A stretch of 37,753 bases of DNA, taken from Bacteroidota bacterium (GTDB lineage: Bacteria > Bacteroidota > Bacteroidia > UKL13-3). The position numbers and the translations under genes were made by a program. Where the stretch lies: positions 1 to 37,753 of the forward strand of contig CANHBJ010000007.1 in NCBI GenBank assembly GCA_947459075.1, read 5' to 3'. Shown here piece after piece: positions 1-8,786 of the stretch (positions are counted from its first letter, which is position 1; each line of letters begins with the position of its first letter). Under the pieces are notes generated by a model that had not been told where the DNA came from, searched no databases, and was given only the letters and a program-made list of their open reading frames with translations.

Positions 1-84
1 TGTATCGTTTAAAAATGTTTTAAAGTTATCTCAGGTGAACGTGCATTATAATACAATATGCAAGCAAAGGGAGCGTATCCATCA

Positions 85-315
85 CTAAATATATCCTGAG
101 CACTTTGCTAAGAAACTATCATTTATATAAATACTTACACTACTGTTGGGATTAATATCATTCCACACTAATATCTCAATGTTCCCTTTATTTTTAAAAA
201 CTTCCTTACGCACACTTCTTACTTTAAAATATTTGTAAGTACCACGACAATTACTCAAGATCAAAAGCATTGAAAGCAGTAAAAAAAATACTTTTAAATT
301 AGTTTTCATAAACAT
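85..315 (-). CDS. small putative lipoprotein, function unknown
   Basis: I do not recognise a family. The 76-residue ORF begins with Met-Phe-Met-Lys; initiation could equally be at the second Met (309). The first ~23 residues form a charged start, a Leu-rich hydrophobic core and a Cys in the context LSNC, resembling a lipoprotein signal peptide (Asn just before the Cys is less usual). The rest is basic and then polar, with a segment that could be a beta-sandwich edge (SVSIYIND). It is short for a complete lipoprotein domain and lies at the window edge, so it may be the stub of a broken gene. No TAnnTTTG promoter is visible upstream. It could also be spurious. Confidence 0.4.
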   Translation of the reverse strand: MFMKTNLKVFFLLLSMLLILSNCRGTYKYFKVRSVRKEVFKNKGNIEILVWNDINPNSSVSIYINDSFLAKCSGYI

Positions 316-466
316 CGTAGGCTATAAATTGGAGAACTTCACGTGCCGTGCGTGTTCTTATGCTTTCTAACATAGTTAAACGTTTCATTGGCTCATTATT
401 ATCTCAACCAAAATAACTTTAATTTTAAAACTGAACAAACATTTTGCCCCCCAAATTAAAACCCAT
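316..466. other. intergenic stretch, nothing recognised
   Basis: AT-rich DNA between the small lipoprotein ORF and the purA terminator. I see only an imperfect hairpin around 330-358 (CACG/CGTG core) and no gene or consensus promoter. Confidence 0.4.
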
Positions 467-494
467 AAAAAAGTCGGGCAAGCCCGACTTTTTT
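467..494 (-). terminator. bidirectional hairpin terminator after purA
   Basis: The arms AAGTCGGGC and GCCCGACTT are flanked by A and T runs on both sides, so the hairpin can end transcription from either strand. It starts one base past the purA stop codon and closes the rel-fur-purA side. Confidence 0.85.
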
Positions 495-1757
495 TTATCT
501 TACTATTGTTTGTTCCCTGTCAGGCCCAATAGATATCACACTCATTTTTAATCCTACTTGTTCTTCTACATATTCCATGTAGGCTTTAAAGTTTGCAGGC
601 AATTCTTCAAACTTTCTTAATCCTGTTAAGTCTTCACTCCAACCTTTAAATTCTTTAAACAATGGCTTTATAGGGGCATCATTAAAGTTGTAAGGAATTT
701 CTGTTACACGCGAGCCTTCAATATCGTAAGCATCACAAACAGGTACTACTTCAAACCCACTTAACACATCACTTTTGGTACAAATTAAATCGGTTACACC
801 GTTTAGCATAATGGCGTATTTAAGTGTTGGTAAATCTAACCAACCTGTTCTACGTGGGCGGCCTGTTGTTGCACCAAACTCAAAACCTTGTTTGCGCAAT
901 TGTTCTCCGGTATCATCGTGTAACTCGGTAGGAAAAGGTCCGCTACCTACACGTGTGCAGTATGCTTTAAATATACCGTATACTTTATTTATTTTTTGAG
1001 GAGCCACACCTAAACCACTGCACACACCACCTGTAATGGTGTTTGATGAAGTTACAAACGGATAAGTACCAAAATCAATATCCAACAATGTACCTTGTGC
1101 ACCTTCGGCCAATACTTTTTTACCTTCGTTAATTAACTTATTAATAAAATACTCAGAGCTGATGATTTGAAACTGTTTTAAGAACTCCACGGCTTCAAAA
1201 AACGCAGGCTCCTGCTCGGCAAGGTTATAACTAAAATCAAATCTATCTAACAACAACTTGTGGTTTGCCACTGCTGTTTGGTATTTCTCTTTAAAATTTG
1301 GTGTTAAAATATCTCCAATACGTAAACCACTTCTGCCAATTTTATCTTGGTAGGTTGGGCTGATACCTCTTAAAGTAGAACCAATTTTGTGTTCCCCTTT
1401 TTGTGCTTCGCTAGCTGCATCAACCAAACGGTGTGTGGGTATAATTAAGTGTGCTTTCTCTGATATGTATAAGTTTTTGCGTGGATCAACACCACTGGCC
1501 ATTACTTTTTCTATTTCCTTTTTTAATGTAATTGGATCTATTACCACACCGTTACCTATTATGTTTATGGTATGTTGGTGGAATATACCCGATGGGATGG
1601 TATTTAACACATGCTTTTGGCCATTAAACTCAAGCGAGTGCCCGGCATTGGGACCCCCTTGAAATCTTGCCACTACATCGTATTGTGGTGTTAACACATC
1701 TACAATTTTACCTTTTCCTTCATCGCCCCATTGGAGGCCTAAAACTACATCTATCAT
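495..1757 (-). CDS. purA: adenylosuccinate synthetase
   Basis: PurA joins IMP and aspartate using GTP to give adenylosuccinate, the first committed step from IMP to AMP, in the cytoplasm. The 420-residue length is normal. Visible signatures are the N-terminal GDEGKGK loop (residues 11-17, with the catalytic Asp at 12), GGPNAGH with the catalytic His at 40, the IMP-binding STLRGISP region, EGAQGTLLDIDFGTYPFVTSS and the GTP-side TTGRPRRTGW. The ATG at 1757 puts the P-loop at the expected distance. It lies 73 nt downstream of fur on the same strand with no clear promoter of its own, so readthrough from fur is likely. A strong terminator follows directly. Confidence 0.98.
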   Translation of the reverse strand: MIDVVLGLQWGDEGKGKIVDVLTPQYDVVARFQGGPNAGHSLEFNGQKHVLNTIPSGIFHQHTINIIGNGVVIDPITLKKEIEKVMASGVDPRKNLYISEKAHLIIPTHRLVDAASEAQKGEHKIGSTLRGISPTYQDKIGRSGLRIGDILTPNFKEKYQTAVANHKLLLDRFDFSYNLAEQEPAFFEAVEFLKQFQIISSEYFINKLINEGKKVLAEGAQGTLLDIDFGTYPFVTSSNTITGGVCSGLGVAPQKINKVYGIFKAYCTRVGSGPFPTELHDDTGEQLRKQGFEFGATTGRPRRTGWLDLPTLKYAIMLNGVTDLICTKSDVLSGFEVVPVCDAYDIEGSRVTEIPYNFNDAPIKPLFKEFKGWSEDLTGLRKFEELPANFKAYMEYVEEQVGLKMSVISIGPDREQTIVR

Positions 1758-1830
1758 TATATTTTGGGTTACTACTACTAACCTAAGTTAGCCATATAAG
1801 TATTTAATTAATTAGCTCTTTAAGTTTTTA

Positions 1831-2328
1831 TTACAATTGTTCTGCTAGAACCTTACTGCAAGTATTGCATTTGCCATCTTTAGTTTTAGGGTTACCAAAT
1901 AAATGCAGCGAATGATCTGTTACTGTAAAATCCAATAACTCTCCCATCATGCTTTTAATTTGTTGAATACGTGGATCGCAAAACTCTAAAATTTTATTGC
2001 AATGGTTACAAATCATGTGATCGTGTTGTTTATGGCCATAAGCACCTTCATATCGGGCAAGGTTTTTACCAAATTGGTGTTTGGTTACCAAACCAGCATC
2101 AAGCAATAAATCTAGGGTATTGTAAACGGTAGCGCGGCTTACACGGTAGTTGCGGTTTTTCATGTGAACGTATAACGTTTCTACATCAAAATGCTCTTTA
2201 CTACTATATATTTCGTCTAAGATTGCAAAACGCTCAGGAGTTTTACGCTGTTGTTTTTGCTCCAAAAAAGAGATAAACAACTTCTTAACTTCATCTTTTA
2301 TATTTTCGGTCGATTGATTTGCCTGCAT
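1831..2328 (-). CDS. fur: Fur-family metal-dependent transcriptional repressor
   Basis: Fur-family dimeric regulator that binds DNA when loaded with its metal. The N-terminal winged helix contains the recognition helix [19 protein letters not shown]; the dimerisation half carries the metal-binding His cluster [12 protein letters not shown] and a second CNTC pair, giving the usual two CxxC structural zinc site. Length is 165 residues. The ORF track extends to a GTG at 2361, but I place the start at the ATG at 2328: the family begins close to this point and a promoter-like sequence (2349-2380) overlaps the extended part. Whether it senses iron (Fur), peroxide (PerR) or another metal is not decided here. 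It is followed by purA. Confidence 0.93.
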   Translation of the reverse strand: MQANQSTENIKDEVKKLFISFLEQKQQRKTPERFAILDEIYSSKEHFDVETLYVHMKNRNYRVSRATVYNTLDLLLDAGLVTKHQFGKNLARYEGAYGHKQHDHMICNHCNKILEFCDPRIQQIKSMMGELLDFTVTDHSLHLFGNPKTKDGKCNTCSKVLAEQL

Positions 2329-2348
2329 ATCTTGCTTGAACAATGATG

Positions 2349-2380
2349 CAAAATAACACACATTTTGGTATTAACCCAAA
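2349..2380 (-). promoter_or_regulatory. candidate fur promoter
   Basis: Minus-strand TTTG (2377-2380), a 21-nt spacer, then TATTTTG (2349-2355), close to the Bacteroidota -33/-7 consensus but one T short in the -7 box. It overlaps the GTG-started ORF extension, which favours the ATG at 2328. Confidence 0.45.
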
Positions 2381-2440
2381 TTCAGTCTTATAAATACATA
2401 ATCGACCAACTATATATCATAATTTTCTCACAACACTTCA

Positions 2441-4672
2441 TTAAACCATATCTTCCCTACTTACCTTAATGAGTGGGCTTGCAGCTTTAATCTTATTCAT
2501 CAGCTCTTCTAATTGTGCTGTATCATAAACTTCCAATTCAATATTCCCTTCAAACATGCCAGCCTTTGAACCTATTTGGATTGCATGCATGTTTATTTGT
2601 AATTGCTTACTAATAATATCTGTAATGATGCTAACAATACCAACACTATCAATGCCTTGAACCTTGATATGTGTACTAAACGCCTTCGATTTCTCAAATA
2701 TCTGATTAGCCCATTTAGCCTTTATAACACGGTAACCATAATTACTCATTAAACTAATGGCATTACTACAATTGGTACGGTGTATTTTCACCCCCTCACC
2801 AACGGTAATAAATCCAAAAATTTCATCGCCAGGAATTGGGTTGCAACATTTACTAAAGCTATAAGGAAGATCACTTTCGTCTCCAATTATTACGCCATCT
2901 TTAGGCGTAACTTTTATAGAATCCTTTTGCGCAGCCTTGGCTTCCTTTAGTTGTTTAACTTCTTGTAAGTGTTCTAGTTTTTGTTGTTTAATATACTCAA
3001 GAATTTCGGCAATATGTATTTTGGTTTTATCAATTTTCTCATCGGCAACTTGCGCATATAATTCGGTAACTGTAGGCAATTTATAATAGGCTATCATATC
3101 CTGTAATGCTTCACTGGTAAATGCTAGTTTTTCCTGATTAAACTTGCGTTCTAGAATTTCTTTCCCCATGGCTGCTGCGCGCATTTTAACCTGCTTATGC
3201 CAATCGCGTATTTTACTTTTGGCCTTTGCCGTAACAACGTAATTTATCCACTCTTCTTTAGGCGACTGTTTTGTTGATGTCAAAATTTCAACCTGATCAC
3301 CATTTGTTAGCACATGGTTTAATGGCACTAATTTATTATTAACCTTACCACCAATACAACGTTCACCTACTTGAGAATGCACATCAAAAGCAAAATCTAA
3401 AATGGTGGCATTTGCCGGAAGCTTGCGTAACTCACCTTTGGGGGTAAACACAAATATTTCCTCGGCAAAAAAATTCATTTTAAAGTCATCCAAAAAGTCA
3501 AGTGCATTTTGACCTGTATCCTCTAAAATCTCGCGTACCCTTCCCAACCATTCTTCAAGGCCTTCATCTTGTTTTGTATTGCTACCCTTGTATTTCCAAT
3601 GGGCTGCATATCCCTTTTCTGCAATTTCATCCATCCTACGGGTACGTACCTGCACCTCAACCCACTTGCCTTTAGGCCCCATTACAGTGGTGTGCAAGCT
3701 TTCGTAACCATTGGCTTTGGGTGAACTTACCCAATCGCGCAACCGATCTGGATTTGGACGATAGTTATTTGTAACTACTGAATAAACCTTCCAGCAATCA
3801 GATTTTTCATCTTCAAAATCAGTATCAATAATTATTCTAATAGCAAACAAATCATACACTTCCTCAAAAGGTATATTTTGTTTCTTCATTTTATTTAAAA
3901 TGGAATGAATAGATTTGGGTCGTCCTTTCATTTCATATTTAAATCCTTCCTTATCCAAGTCTTCAATTAATGGTTCAATAAACTGCTTAATGTAACGATT
4001 ACGTTGTAATTTGGTTTCTTGTAATTTATTTTTAACGAAATTATACTTATCGGGTTCAAGGTATTTAGTTGCTAAATCTTCGAGCTCGGTTTTAATAGAA
4101 TATAACCCTAAACGGTGAGCCAAAGGGGCATACACATATTGCGTTTCGCTAGCAATTTTAAGTTGCGATTTAGCGCTCATAGAATCAAGGGTACGCATAT
4201 TGTGTAACCTATCAGCTAGTTTAATTAATATAACCCTAACATCATCACTTAATGTTAGAAGTAACTTCTTAAAATTCTCCGCTTGAATTGATTTGTCTTG
4301 CTGCTCGAAAACACCCGAAATTTTGGTTAATCCATCAATAATACTTGAAACCTTTTTACCAAAATTAAGTTCAATTGTATCAAGCGTTATTTCAGTATCC
4401 TCCACCACATCATGCAACAAAGCACAAATAATTGATGTAGCTCCAAGCCCAATCTCTTCACCACAAATTTGAGCTACTGCCAAAGGATGAAAAATATAAG
4501 GCTCACCAGATTTTCTACGCATCGTTTTGTGCGAATCCAAAGCCATCTCAAATGCTTTTCTGATTTGCTTCCTATCGTTGTTATCTAAATTACGCTTACA
4601 TGCCTTAATAACATTACGGTATGCCTTTACTATTTCCTTATTTTCTTTTTCTGTATCAACTACGGGCTGCAT
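2441..4672 (-). CDS. rel: bifunctional (p)ppGpp synthetase/hydrolase (Rel)
   Basis: Makes and degrades the alarmone (p)ppGpp in the stringent response. From the ATG at 4672 the protein has 743 residues. Order: HD hydrolase with H62, H87-D88 and D154/N158 (LADRLHN) all present; synthetase with YDLFAIRI, YESLH and the EVQVRT glutamate; TGS domain (~390-450); zinc-finger-like CC and HRTNC region; C-terminal ACT domain. The motif that is RxKD in bifunctional enzymes reads RLRD (310-313), still basic, so both activities are expected. The ORF-track start at 4747 is a GTG inside upstream regulatory sequence, and residues before Met4672 resemble no Rel. It lies upstream of fur on the same strand. SpoT/RelA naming varies in this phylum. 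Confidence 0.96.
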   Translation of the reverse strand: MQPVVDTEKENKEIVKAYRNVIKACKRNLDNNDRKQIRKAFEMALDSHKTMRRKSGEPYIFHPLAVAQICGEEIGLGATSIICALLHDVVEDTEITLDTIELNFGKKVSSIIDGLTKISGVFEQQDKSIQAENFKKLLLTLSDDVRVILIKLADRLHNMRTLDSMSAKSQLKIASETQYVYAPLAHRLGLYSIKTELEDLATKYLEPDKYNFVKNKLQETKLQRNRYIKQFIEPLIEDLDKEGFKYEMKGRPKSIHSILNKMKKQNIPFEEVYDLFAIRIIIDTDFEDEKSDCWKVYSVVTNNYRPNPDRLRDWVSSPKANGYESLHTTVMGPKGKWVEVQVRTRRMDEIAEKGYAAHWKYKGSNTKQDEGLEEWLGRVREILEDTGQNALDFLDDFKMNFFAEEIFVFTPKGELRKLPANATILDFAFDVHSQVGERCIGGKVNNKLVPLNHVLTNGDQVEILTSTKQSPKEEWINYVVTAKAKSKIRDWHKQVKMRAAAMGKEILERKFNQEKLAFTSEALQDMIAYYKLPTVTELYAQVADEKIDKTKIHIAEILEYIKQQKLEHLQEVKQLKEAKAAQKDSIKVTPKDGVIIGDESDLPYSFSKCCNPIPGDEIFGFITVGEGVKIHRTNCSNAISLMSNYGYRVIKAKWANQIFEKSKAFSTHIKVQGIDSVGIVSIITDIISKQLQINMHAIQIGSKAGMFEGNIELEVYDTAQLEELMNKIKAASPLIKVSREDMV

Positions 4673-4702
4673 AAGCTTTCTACTGTGGTTAAAAATCAAA
4701 TA

Positions 4703-4730
4703 CAAATGTAGGCAATTACATTTATTCAAA
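4703..4730 (-). promoter_or_regulatory. candidate rel promoter
   Basis: Minus-strand TACATTTG (4703-4710) matches TAnnTTTG exactly; a TTTG lies 16 nt upstream (4727-4730), shorter than the 19 nt seen at the tRNA promoter. It sits about 30 nt before the chosen rel ATG. Confidence 0.5.
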
Positions 4731-4990
4731 TCCCCACATATTAACACTAAAAGTATGAGGTGTAATTTAAAACAATACAGTTATAACTATTTTAATTAAA
4801 GAAGCACCAAATAAAGTGCTTATCATCAATATTAACATGAGCTTAAATGAGTATTAATTGTTTTTACACTTAGCTAAAGTTCAGTTTAGAAAATGATATT
4901 TGATATGAGGTTTTGAACGAACCAAAAGGTTTGATTTTACATTTGATTTTCCTTTTTTAAAATAATAAGATTAATGAAGGTTAAAAAAAA
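4731..4990. other. AT-rich divergent intergenic region
   Basis: No gene seen. It holds a 6-bp hairpin (AAGCAC/GTGCTT, 4802-4821) without a U-run and a second plus-strand TACATTTG (4938-4945) with a TTTG 22 nt upstream, which may be an additional weaker promoter for the tRNA-Leu/tig unit. Confidence 0.4.
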
Positions 4991-5021
4991 TTTGCATAAA
5001 CCATTTTTCGCCTTACATTTG
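4991..5021 (+). promoter_or_regulatory. tRNA-Leu promoter (TTTG-N19-TACATTTG)
   Basis: TTTG at 4991-4994, exactly 19 nt, then TACATTTG at 5014-5021: an exact match to the Bacteroidota primary sigma consensus. The -7 box ends 13 nt before the mature tRNA 5' end. No other promoter is visible between here and tig, so it may serve both. Confidence 0.85.
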
Positions 5022-5034
5022 CTGTCCTTTTTAG

Positions 5035-5116
5035 GCGCATGTGGCGTAATTGGTAGCCGTGCCAGACTTAGGATCTGGTGCCGAGAGGCGTGGGGGTTCG
5101 AGTCCCTCCATGCGCA
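5035..5116 (+). tRNA. tRNA-Leu (anticodon UAG)
   Basis: An 82-nt class II tRNA. The 7-bp acceptor stem is GCGCATG with CATGCGC, and the discriminator is A. The anticodon stem CCAGA/TCTGG encloses the loop CTTAGGA with anticodon TAG at 5069-5071, which reads CUA and probably other CUN codons. The long variable arm (TGCCGAGAGGCG) and the T arm GGGGGTTCGAGTCCCTC are as expected for leucine. The 3' CCA is not encoded. Confidence 0.97.
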
Positions 5117-5128
5117 CAACTAGAAACG

Positions 5129-5161
5129 AAAAAGACTGACCTAAAATCAGTCTTTTTTTTC
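5129..5161 (+). terminator. hairpin terminator between tRNA-Leu and tig
   Basis: AAAGACTGA / TCAGTCTTT with a 7-nt loop and a run of eight T. The T-run ends about 19 nt before the tig ATG, leaving no space for a separate tig promoter after it. Confidence 0.85.
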
Positions 5162-5179
5162 TTAATACACTATTTTAAT

Positions 5180-6556
5180 ATGAACGTTACTTTCGATAAA
5201 AAAGACGCCTTAAACGGCACAATCTCAGTAAACATTAATGGCGCTGATTACGCCAAAGAGATTGACACCAAATTAAAAGAATACCAAAAACGCGCCAACA
5301 TTCCTGGTTTTCGTCCGGGTATGGCACCAAAAGGTATGATTGAAAAAATGTATGGAACTACAGTTTTACTTGAAGCCATTAATAGCGCTGCTAGCCGTGG
5401 TTTGTTTGATTACATTGAGGAAAGCAAACTAAACATACTTGGCCAACCGGTATTAACCGAAGATACCAAAGTAGATGAGTTAGTTAAAGGCAATGATTAC
5501 ACATTTAAATTTGATGTGGGCTTAGCTCCTGAGTTTACATTAGATATATCTGAAAAAGATGTATTTACCAAATTAAAAGTAGCGATTGACGAAAAACAAA
5601 TTGACGAAGAAGTAGATCGTTTGCAAAAGCGTTCGGGTAATTTGATAGATGTTGATACCGCTAGTGAAAATGACATTGTGTACACTACAATGGCTGAACT
5701 AGATGAGAACAGCAATACTTTTGAAGGCGGTGTTTATTCAGATTCAACCCCAATACTGATTCAATCAATAAAAAATGAAGCCATTAAAAATGAATTCTTA
5801 GGTTCAACTAAAGGAAAATCATTTGATGTAAATGTTTTTGATTTGTTTGATAACGACCAAACAGAAATGTCTCACGCATTAAACATCAATAAACTTGCTG
5901 TTGCAGATATCAATAAAAATTTCCGTGTAACGGTTAAAGACATTAAGAGCAACGAAAAGGCAGACTTAAACCAAGAGTTATTTGATAAGGTTTATGGTGA
6001 AGGCGTTGTAAACTCTATTGATGAATTGCGTTTACGTATTAAGGGTGAGCTAGAAAACTACTTTAATGGCCAAGCAAATCATTTAATTGAACATGAAATG
6101 CTAGATACTTTAGTAGCTAAACAAAAAATTGAATTACCTGATGCATTCTTAAAACGTTGGTTAATTGATCGCCATGCGGATAAATTTACAACCGAAAACG
6201 TTGACGAAAACTATAGTAAAGAAGCAAATTACCTTCGTAATCATATATTTGAAGAGAAAGTGTTGGGCGAAGCTGGTGTAAAAGTAGAAGAGGCCGACAT
6301 TAAAGAGGCCGCTTTAAATTACACCCGTAGTATGTTTGGTGCATATGGAACCGCAGGAATAAGTGATGAAATGCTAGAGGGTATTATAGAACCAAGCATG
6401 AAAAAAGAAGATTACCGCAGCCGTATGATTAATTTAGCTGTATCGCAAAAAGTACGCGATGTTATTAAAAGCAAAGTGAAAATCGAAGAAAAAGAAGTAA
6501 GCAGCGAGGCATTTTTCAAAATAGTTGCCGAACACAATGACCAACATCACCATTAA
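5180..6556 (+). CDS. tig: trigger factor, ribosome-associated chaperone
   Basis: Trigger factor sits at the ribosomal exit tunnel on L23 and shields nascent chains. The 458-residue protein has the ribosome-docking signature GFRPGMAP near residue 40, a middle region in the position of the peptidyl-prolyl isomerase domain, and a long helical C-terminal chaperone region ending in a His-rich tail. I reject the GTG start at 5078 in the ORF track, which lies inside the tRNA; the ATG at 5180 gives the family N-terminus (amphipathic strand, then KEID). It forms a cluster with clpP and clpX, a gene order common across bacteria. Its transcription probably depends on readthrough from the tRNA unit. Confidence 0.96.
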   Translation: MNVTFDKKDALNGTISVNINGADYAKEIDTKLKEYQKRANIPGFRPGMAPKGMIEKMYGTTVLLEAINSAASRGLFDYIEESKLNILGQPVLTEDTKVDELVKGNDYTFKFDVGLAPEFTLDISEKDVFTKLKVAIDEKQIDEEVDRLQKRSGNLIDVDTASENDIVYTTMAELDENSNTFEGGVYSDSTPILIQSIKNEAIKNEFLGSTKGKSFDVNVFDLFDNDQTEMSHALNINKLAVADINKNFRVTVKDIKSNEKADLNQELFDKVYGEGVVNSIDELRLRIKGELENYFNGQANHLIEHEMLDTLVAKQKIELPDAFLKRWLIDRHADKFTTENVDENYSKEANYLRNHIFEEKVLGEAGVKVEEADIKEAALNYTRSMFGAYGTAGISDEMLEGIIEPSMKKEDYRSRMINLAVSQKVRDVIKSKVKIEEKEVSSEAFFKIVAEHNDQHHH

Positions 6557-6596
6557 TCCTAAATATAAATTTTAAAGGATAAGGTATATTTATCAG

Positions 6597-6627
6597 AAAA
6601 AGACGCGACTAGTTCGCGTCTTTTTTT
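6597..6627 (+). terminator. hairpin terminator after tig
   Basis: AGACGCGA / TCGCGTCT with a 5-nt loop and a T-run, flanked by an A-run; separates tig from clpP. Confidence 0.85.
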
Positions 6628-6637
6628 GCATTACCAG

Positions 6638-6715
6638 TGTCAGTTTTAATAATAAGTTTACTATTCAATGACGTTCAATAAAACTTCTTAGACACTGTCA
6701 GTGTATTATGTCAGT
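6638..6715 (+). promoter_or_regulatory. three TGTCAGT repeats upstream of clpP, candidate operator
   Basis: TGTCAGT occurs at 6638-6644, 6696-6702 and 6709-6715. The middle copy is inside the perfect inverted repeat ACACTG-T-CAGTGT (6692-6704), and the last two copies start 13 nt apart. All lie upstream of the candidate clpP -33 box, a position expected for an activator site. The binding protein is unknown to me. Confidence 0.45.
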
Positions 6716-6734
6716 AAAATCAATTGGCACAACT

Positions 6735-6764
6735 CTTGAAACTTAGAATCAACTTTATATATTG
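6735..6764 (+). promoter_or_regulatory. candidate clpP promoter
   Basis: CTTG (6735-6738), 19-nt spacer, TATATTG (6758-6764). The -7 box is one T short of TAnnTTTG, as in the fur candidate. The expected start point is ~15 nt before the clpP ATG. Confidence 0.45.
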
Positions 6765-6784
6765 CAAACAAATAATAATAATTT

Positions 6785-7474
6785 ATGATGGACCACGGAA
6801 AAGAATTTAGAAAATATGCTGTTAAACATAAAGGAATTAGCAGTTTGGCAGTAGATGCATACTTAGAAAGTTCTGTAGAAGGAATGACACGCACAGTTAT
6901 TGAGGAACGCCCAATGAACTTCCGCGAAATTGACGTATTTTCTCGTTTAATGGCTGACAGAATTATATTTCTTGGCATGCCAATAGATGATTATGTTGCT
7001 AATATTGTTCAGGCGCAATTATTATTTTTAGATTCTATGGACGCACGCAGGGATGTTCAAATGTACATCAACTCACCAGGAGGTAGTGTATATGCTGGCT
7101 TAGGAATTTATGACACCATGCAATGGATAAACCCTGATGTAGCAACTATTTGTACAGGCTTAGCAGCTAGTATGGGTGCAGTATTGCAGTGTGCTGGTGC
7201 TAAAGGTAAACGTACTGCTTTACCTCATGCACGTATCATGATTCACCAACCACTAGGTGGGGCACAAGGCCAAGCCAGTGATATTGAAATTACAGCTCGC
7301 GAAATTCAAAAACTAAAAAAAGAATTGTATGATATTATAGCTGAACATAGCAATCAACCGTTTGAAAAAGTACAGCAAGATAGCGACCGCGATTATTGGA
7401 TGACAGCCCAAGAAGCTAAAGATTACGGGATGATTGACGATGTATTGAACAAAACGAAGAAAGAACATAAATAA
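6785..7474 (+). CDS. clpP: ATP-dependent Clp protease proteolytic subunit
   Basis: Serine peptidase subunit that forms the tetradecameric degradation chamber fed by ClpX. The catalytic triad is S129 (GLAASMGA), H154 (MIHQPLGG) and D199 (QQDSDRDYW). The 229 residues include an N-terminal stretch of about 35 residues before the conserved core, some of which is probably a propeptide removed by self-processing. Two adjacent ATGs (6785, 6788) could start it; the choice changes one residue. Three TGTCAGT repeats and a candidate promoter precede it, and a terminator hairpin separates it from clpX. Confidence 0.97.
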   Translation: MMDHGKEFRKYAVKHKGISSLAVDAYLESSVEGMTRTVIEERPMNFREIDVFSRLMADRIIFLGMPIDDYVANIVQAQLLFLDSMDARRDVQMYINSPGGSVYAGLGIYDTMQWINPDVATICTGLAASMGAVLQCAGAKGKRTALPHARIMIHQPLGGAQGQASDIEITAREIQKLKKELYDIIAEHSNQPFEKVQQDSDRDYWMTAQEAKDYGMIDDVLNKTKKEHK

Positions 7475-7493
7475 TTAAATAAAAACTTCATTT

Positions 7494-7535
7494 AACAAGC
7501 CAACCAAATAATAATAGTTGGCTTGTTTTTTTTAT
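7494..7535 (+). terminator. hairpin terminator between clpP and clpX
   Basis: AACAAGCCAAC / GTTGGCTTGTT (11 perfect pairs), a 12-nt AT loop, then a T-run ending 15-16 nt before the clpX ATG. It may act as a partial terminator that lowers clpX relative to clpP. Confidence 0.85.
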
Positions 7536-7550
7536 AGATATTTGTAGCCC

Positions 7551-8786
7551 ATGAGTAAGAAAAAAGAAGACATATGTTCATTTTGCGGACGTCCAAAAAG
7601 TCAAACCCAATATTTGATATCTGGACTTGATGCATTGATTTGCGAAAACTGTATAGACCAAGCGTACCGAATTATAAACGAAGACCAAACTGCTGATGCA
7701 GGTAAAAATACAACTTTTGATTTTGTAGGTAAATTATACAAACCAGCAGAAATAAAAAAACACCTTGATCAATATGTAATTGGACAAGACGAGGCTAAAA
7801 AAGTATTAAGTGTTGCAGTTTACAATCACTTTAAACGCTTAATGCATAAAAACAAAACCAATGATGTTGAGCTAGAAAAATCAAATATTTTATTAGTTGG
7901 TGAAACAGGAACCGGAAAAACATTATTAGCTAAAACATTAGCAAAATTATTAAATGTTCCATTTTGCATAGCAGATGCCACTGTTTTAACAGAGGCTGGT
8001 TATGTTGGTGAAGATGTAGAGAGCGTATTAACACGTTTGTTACAGGCAGCAAACTATGATGTAAGTGCTGCGGAGCGTGGCATTGTATACATTGATGAAA
8101 TTGACAAAATTAGCCGTAAAAGTGATAACCCTAGTATAACTCGCGATGTTAGTGGTGAAGGTGTTCAACAGGCTTTATTAAAAATATTAGAAGGTACAAC
8201 TGCTAATGTTCCTCCTCAAGGTGGGCGTAAACATCCAGACCAAAAAATGATTGCCATAAATACCGAAAATATCTTATTTATTTGTGGTGGTGCGTTTGAG
8301 GGTATTGACAAACAAATTGCAAGAAGAATGCAAACTCAAGCCATAGGATTTAAAAACCAAGTAGGTAATAAAGCTGATGAAACTAATTATTTACAATACA
8401 TATCACCTGCCGACCTGCGTAACTTTGGTTTGATACCCGAGATTATTGGCCGTTTACCAGTATTGTGTCATTTAAATCCTTTAGACCGCGATACACTTCA
8501 TCGTATTTTGGTTGAACCTAAAAATGCATTGATAAAACAATACATTAAAATGTTTGAATTGGAAGGTATTAAACTAACTATAAGTAACGATATAATTAAC
8601 CTGATTGTAGATACAGCATTTGAGCTAAAACTTGGAGCGCGTGGTCTGCGCAGTATTTGCGAAAACATTATGACAGATTACATGTATGATGCACCTTCGA
8701 ACAAGGAAAAGGAATTAAGCATTTCATTAGAAGTAGCCAATGCCAAACTGGAAAGTATAAAATTTAAAAGTATAAAAGCGGCATAG
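7551..8786 (+). CDS. clpX: ClpX AAA+ unfoldase
   Basis: Hexameric ATPase that recognises, unfolds and threads substrates into ClpP. The 411-residue protein has the N-terminal zinc domain with C9, C12, C31 and C34; Walker A GETGTGKT (117-124); the GYVG pore loop (150-153); Walker B IVYIDEID (178-185); the second pore loop [10 protein letters not shown]; the IGF tripeptide (265-267) that docks on ClpP; and sensor 2 GARGLR. No consensus -7 box lies between the upstream terminator and the ATG, so expression is likely by readthrough from clpP. Confidence 0.98.
   Translation: MSKKKEDICSFCGRPKSQTQYLISGLDALICENCIDQAYRIINEDQTADAGKNTTFDFVGKLYKPAEIKKHLDQYVIGQDEAKKVLSVAVYNHFKRLMHKNKTNDVELEKSNILLVGETGTGKTLLAKTLAKLLNVPFCIADATVLTEAGYVGEDVESVLTRLLQAANYDVSAAERGIVYIDEIDKISRKSDNPSITRDVSGEGVQQALLKILEGTTANVPPQGGRKHPDQKMIAINTENILFICGGAFEGIDKQIARRMQTQAIGFKNQVGNKADETNYLQYISPADLRNFGLIPEIIGRLPVLCHLNPLDRDTLHRILVEPKNALIKQYIKMFELEGIKLTISNDIINLIVDTAFELKLGARGLRSICENIMTDYMYDAPSNKEKELSISLEVANAKLESIKFKSIKAA

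Noticed and set aside
330-358. Imperfect hairpin with CACG/CGTG core
   Set aside because: Short, with bulges, no U-run and no second copy in the window; could be chance.
2329-2361. Eleven-residue extension of Fur
   Set aside because: GTG start overlapping promoter-like sequence and absent from family N-termini.
4673-4747. 25-residue extension of Rel
   Set aside because: GTG start, Cys-rich sequence unlike Rel proteins, overlaps an exact TAnnTTTG box.
4937-5119. 60-residue minus-strand ORF starting MCAWRDSNPHASRHQ
   Set aside because: It is the antisense of tRNA-Leu and its flank; such translations are a familiar artefact of tRNA genes.
5078-5179. N-terminal extension of trigger factor in the ORF track
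   Set aside because: It starts at a GTG inside the tRNA and runs through the terminator; the ATG at 5180 fits the family.
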